Assembly: GCA_905233955.1 (NCBI GenBank)
Contig: CAJOFQ010000010.1
Location: forward strand, 1-57,334
Length of the DNA stretch: 57,334 bases
Source: an uncultured Lachnospiraceae bacterium
Lineage (GTDB): Bacteria; Bacillota; Clostridia; Lachnospirales; Lachnospiraceae
Reading direction: 5' to 3'
Position numbers and translations under genes: made by a program. Below, in pieces: positions 54,733 through 57,334 of the stretch (position 1 is the first letter of the stretch; every line of letters begins with the position of its first letter). Under the pieces are notes generated by a model. The model was given only the letters and a program-made list of their open reading frames with translations. It did no database searches and was not told the DNA's origin.

Positions 54733-55948
54733 TTACTTCCACCTTCGTAAATTTCTTTTTGCCTTTTTTCAGAATAAATTCTTTGGAAAAATCCTCTGTA
54801 CTAAATGCATGCCTGGGATCAGTAATCTTTTCCCCGTTCACCGATACGCCGCCCTGCTCTACTGCCCGTCTGGCCTCATTCTTGGAGGAAGCCAGCTTGG
54901 ACTTCACCAGAAGATCCAAAAGTCCTATAGCATCGTCGTTAAAATCATCCGCGTTGATAGAAGCTGTCGGCATATTCTCTGATGAACCTCCGGAGAATAC
55001 CGCCCTGGATGCCTCCCTGGCTTTGTCGGCTTCTTCCTTGCCATGAACGAGGGCAGTAAGCTCATGAGCCAAAAGATCCTTTGCCTCGTTAAGCCTGGCT
55101 CCCTCCCAGTCTTCCATCTCGCTGATCTGCTCCAATGGCAGGAAGGTCAGCATCTTAAGGCACTTGATAACATCGGCATCGTTCACATTACGCCAGTACT
55201 GATAAAAATCATAGGGTGAGGTCTTGGCAGGATCCAGCCAGACAGCACCATTTGCAGTCTTGCCCATCTTTTTGCCTTCGGAATTTAACAGCAGACAAAT
55301 CGTCATGGCGTAAGCGTCCTTGCCGAGCTTGCGCCTTATGAGCTCCGTTCCGGCAAGCATATTACTCCACTGATCGTCGCCTCCAAACTGCATATTGCAG
55401 CCATAATCCTGGTACAAACGATAAAAATCGTAAGACTGCATTATCATATAGTTGAATTCAAAAAACGACAGCCCACGCTCCATACGATTCTTGTAGCACT
55501 CTGCCGCAAGCATTCTGTTTACGGAAAAATGAGTTCCCACTTCTCGCAGCAGCTCAACATAATTAAGATCCAGAAGCCAGTCAGCGTTATTGACCATAAG
55601 AGCCTTATCGTCACTGAAATCAATAAATCTCTCCATCTGTTTTTTAAAGCAGGCAATATTGTGATCTATTGTCTCTTTTGTCATCATCTGACGCATATCG
55701 GTCCTGCCGGAGGGATCACCTATCATTCCGGTTCCGCCACCCAGCAAAGCTATAGGCTTATTACCTGCCTCCTGCAGCCTTTTCATCAGGCAGAGCGCCA
55801 TAAAATGACCCACATGCAGACTGTCCGCAGTCGGATCAAACCCAATATAAAATGTCGCTTTTCCCTCGTTAATCAGATTCTTAATGTCCTCTTCGTCCGT
55901 TACCTGTGCTATGAGCCCTCTGGCAACAAGCTCATCATATATCTGCAT
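54716..55948 (-). CDS. tyrS: tyrosyl-tRNA synthetase
   Basis: 410-aa class I synthetase. ADSLHVGHF (HIGH) is near residue 40, and KMGKTANG replaces KMSKS near 230. The tyrosine-binding region includes [11 protein letters not shown], and the C-terminal S4 domain includes [27 protein letters not shown] precedes the ATG. It is the first gene of an apparent tyrS-PAP2-antiporter operon. No T-box leader is apparent in the short gap to the aldolase gene. Confidence 0.96.
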   Translation of the reverse strand: MQIYDELVARGLIAQVTDEEDIKNLINEGKATFYIGFDPTADSLHVGHFMALCLMKRLQEAGNKPIALLGGGTGMIGDPSGRTDMRQMMTKETIDHNIACFKKQMERFIDFSDDKALMVNNADWLLDLNYVELLREVGTHFSVNRMLAAECYKNRMERGLSFFEFNYMIMQSYDFYRLYQDYGCNMQFGGDDQWSNMLAGTELIRRKLGKDAYAMTICLLLNSEGKKMGKTANGAVWLDPAKTSPYDFYQYWRNVNDADVIKCLKMLTFLPLEQISEMEDWEGARLNEAKDLLAHELTALVHGKEEADKAREASRAVFSGGSSENMPTASINADDFNDDAIGLLDLLVKSKLASSKNEARRAVEQGGVSVNGEKITDPRHAFSTEDFSKEFILKKGKKKFTKVEVNGLGI

Positions 55949-55975
55949 AAAAGTGATTCCTTCCTATCATTTTTA

Positions 55976-56938
55976 TTATTGCTGAATCAGCATCAGTGAC
56001 ATGCCGGCAATTTCTTCATCGCTGATCACTGCTGACAGATTACCTGCGGCATCATATCTGGCATATGGATTGTCAAAGGTGATTCCCTTTGATTCCAAAT
56101 AAGCTATCGCTCTTCCCAGATGATATGTTCTGAATGCAATATGTCCTCTGGTACCTGGTCCTCCGGGACGGATGCTCTCAAAGAAGTTTCCAACTACAAA
56201 TCCATCCACATCGTCAAACATTTCCTCGTCAAATATCCTGGCAACCTCCAGGGCTGCATTATGGGCTTCTTCGGTTTTATTGAAATTAAGTCCGATATGA
56301 TCAAAGGAAAAACCAAGCATAAGCCTGACTGCTCTCATACTCTTATTAGTAATTCCCTGGATATCTGAGAATTGAATCATCTGGGGAGTCGCCATCCAGT
56401 TGCCGGCTACCGCCAGAACCTTGTTGGACTTGAGGTAATCCGCTACATTTTCTTCATTGATTCCACCGCTTGGCATGAATTTAAGACCTGGATAAGGCTC
56501 ACTCATCGCCCTTAGCGCCCGGATTCCTCCATTGGATTCCGCAGGGAAAAATTTAACCAATGAAAGCCCCAGCCGAAGAGCTGTCTCAATATCTGTAGGT
56601 GTGGAAATACCCGGTATAACCGGGATGTCCTTTTCCAGGCAATACTCCACAACATCAGGATTAATACCTGGACTTACAATAAATTTGGCTCCGGCCCGTA
56701 CCGCTGCGTCCACCTGATCGCGATTTAGTACTGTTCCCGCTCCGATCAGCATGTCCGGAATGGCGTTGGACATAAGCCTGATGGAATCCTCTGCCACATC
56801 AGTCCTGAATGTGACCTCCGCCATAGAGATACCGCCATCAGAAATAGCTCTGCCTATTGGTATGGAGTCGATGGCATCGTACAATGTCAGCTCCGGCAAA
56901 ACCCCCAGCTTTTCGATTCTCTTAAATATCTCATGCAT
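55976..56938 (-). CDS. KHG/KDPG aldolase with C-terminal VOC-like domain
   Basis: Cleaves 2-keto-3-deoxy-6-phosphogluconate (or 4-hydroxy-2-oxoglutarate) to pyruvate and an aldehyde. The ATG at 56938 follows AGGGGA. Residues 1-205 are a class I aldolase: AEVTFRT near 40, GAGTVLNRDQVDAAVRAGAK, the Schiff-base Lys in LVKFFPAE and MPSGGINEENV. About 110 residues follow with a glyoxalase/VOC-like pattern (FDHIGLNFN; GTRGHIAFRTYHLGRAIAYL). The domain combination is uncommon for this aldolase, though related Lachnospiraceae proteins may have it. The substrate of the tail is not known. Confidence 0.9.
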   Translation of the reverse strand: MHEIFKRIEKLGVLPELTLYDAIDSIPIGRAISDGGISMAEVTFRTDVAEDSIRLMSNAIPDMLIGAGTVLNRDQVDAAVRAGAKFIVSPGINPDVVEYCLEKDIPVIPGISTPTDIETALRLGLSLVKFFPAESNGGIRALRAMSEPYPGLKFMPSGGINEENVADYLKSNKVLAVAGNWMATPQMIQFSDIQGITNKSMRAVRLMLGFSFDHIGLNFNKTEEAHNAALEVARIFDEEMFDDVDGFVVGNFFESIRPGGPGTRGHIAFRTYHLGRAIAYLESKGITFDNPYARYDAAGNLSAVISDEEIAGMSLMLIQQ

Positions 56939-57036
56939 GATCTGTCCCCTTTTTTGATATACCCCTTTTTTTACAGTGTAAGTTCTGTGACTTAATGACA
57001 CATTATACCATAAATGCAGTATAGTTCATAGATAAA

Positions 57037-57334
57037 TCATATTCTACATGGTATAATTGTCTCCCAACTCATACCTTTTTCCCTGGTCAGCTTGCGGGAT
57101 TCATCGAGAGGCATAGGTCTGGCAAAATAAAATCCCTGTGCTTTTTCACAACCTATCTCCCTTAAAAACTTAAGATGATCCTCAGTCTCAACTCCTTCTT
57201 GTAAGGTTTCAAAACCCATTTCTCCTGATGCGAGAACCACATGCTTCAACAGGTCGCCTGTTTTGGGATTGTTGTCAAAGGACCTCATAAACTGCAGATC
57301 CAACTTAAGGACATCAAACTCATAATCCACCAAA
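57037..57334 (-). CDS. EAL-domain c-di-GMP phosphodiesterase, C-terminal part
   Basis: The last 98 or so residues of a protein whose start lies beyond the right edge. The EAL-domain motifs [21 protein letters not shown] and [15 protein letters not shown] are visible. The catalytic EAL triplet itself is outside the window. It adds a second c-di-GMP phosphodiesterase to the HD-GYP protein. Confidence 0.88.
   Translation of the reverse strand, partial: LVDYEFDVLKLDLQFMRSFDNNPKTGDLLKHVVLASGEMGFETLQEGVETEDHLKFLREIGCEKAQGFYFARPMPLDESRKLTREKGMSWETIIPCRI

Overview
The window looks like a chromosomal piece of a motile, anaerobic, low-to-moderate GC Clostridia of the family Lachnospiraceae, with a Butyrivibrio-like flavour. 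This is inferred from the gdpP-rplI-dnaB order, two [FeFe]-hydrogenase maturases (HydF, HydG), a FliB-type flagellin methylase, a SAM-I riboswitch ahead of metK, a YtrA-type GntR/ABC operon and many cyclic-dinucleotide and chemotaxis genes. It contains no rRNA, CRISPR array or insertion sequence; the one tRNA is tRNA-Lys(CTT).

Layout. 1-8.7 kb: two chemoreceptors, a MerR/GyrI regulator, a lipoprotein solute-binding protein encoded next to one chemoreceptor, FliB and an esterase-like lipoprotein. The two chemoreceptor genes share an unusual promoter block. 8.9-12.5 kb: a GntR-ABC ATPase-permease operon whose promoter is covered by a perfect palindrome, back to back with the promoter of a 54-codon gene. 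12.8-14.4 kb: SAM-I riboswitch and metK. 14.4-21.7 kb: an HD-GYP gene, an aconitase-family hydratase, a coiled-coil protein, HydF and HydG. 21.7-27.4 kb: a 954-aa secreted acidic protein built by internal duplication, a structured repeat, a double-DUF3089 secreted protein and a 190-bp MITE-like palindrome.

28-33.8 kb: cell envelope, with an in-frame TrmB/D-Ala-D-Ala carboxypeptidase fusion, an SGNH/MBOAT O-acylation pair, YlmH and tRNA-Lys. 33.9-36.7 kb: an accessory pocket with an AAA ATPase preceded by three 29-bp repeats, and a HipBA pair with twin palindromic operators. 36.7-45 kb: a DUF1848 protein, a frameshifted membrane coiled-coil protein ending in two FliM-like EIAAMF motifs, DnaB, L9, GdpP, a PucR-type regulator, an MsmK-type ATPase and a Crh-like HPr. 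45-49 kb: a TelA / VWA / membrane-protein cassette. 49-57 kb: housekeeping genes ksgA, tatD, metG, an antiporter, a PAP2 phosphatase and tyrS, then a KDPG aldolase with a VOC-like tail and a truncated EAL protein.

The most unusual items are the TrmB-carboxypeptidase fusion, the paired structured repeats with a compensatory base-pair change, the 190-bp palindrome, the duplicated secreted protein, the iteron-regulated AAA ATPase and the shared chemoreceptor promoter. Function calls rest on motif recognition by eye; no database search was run.
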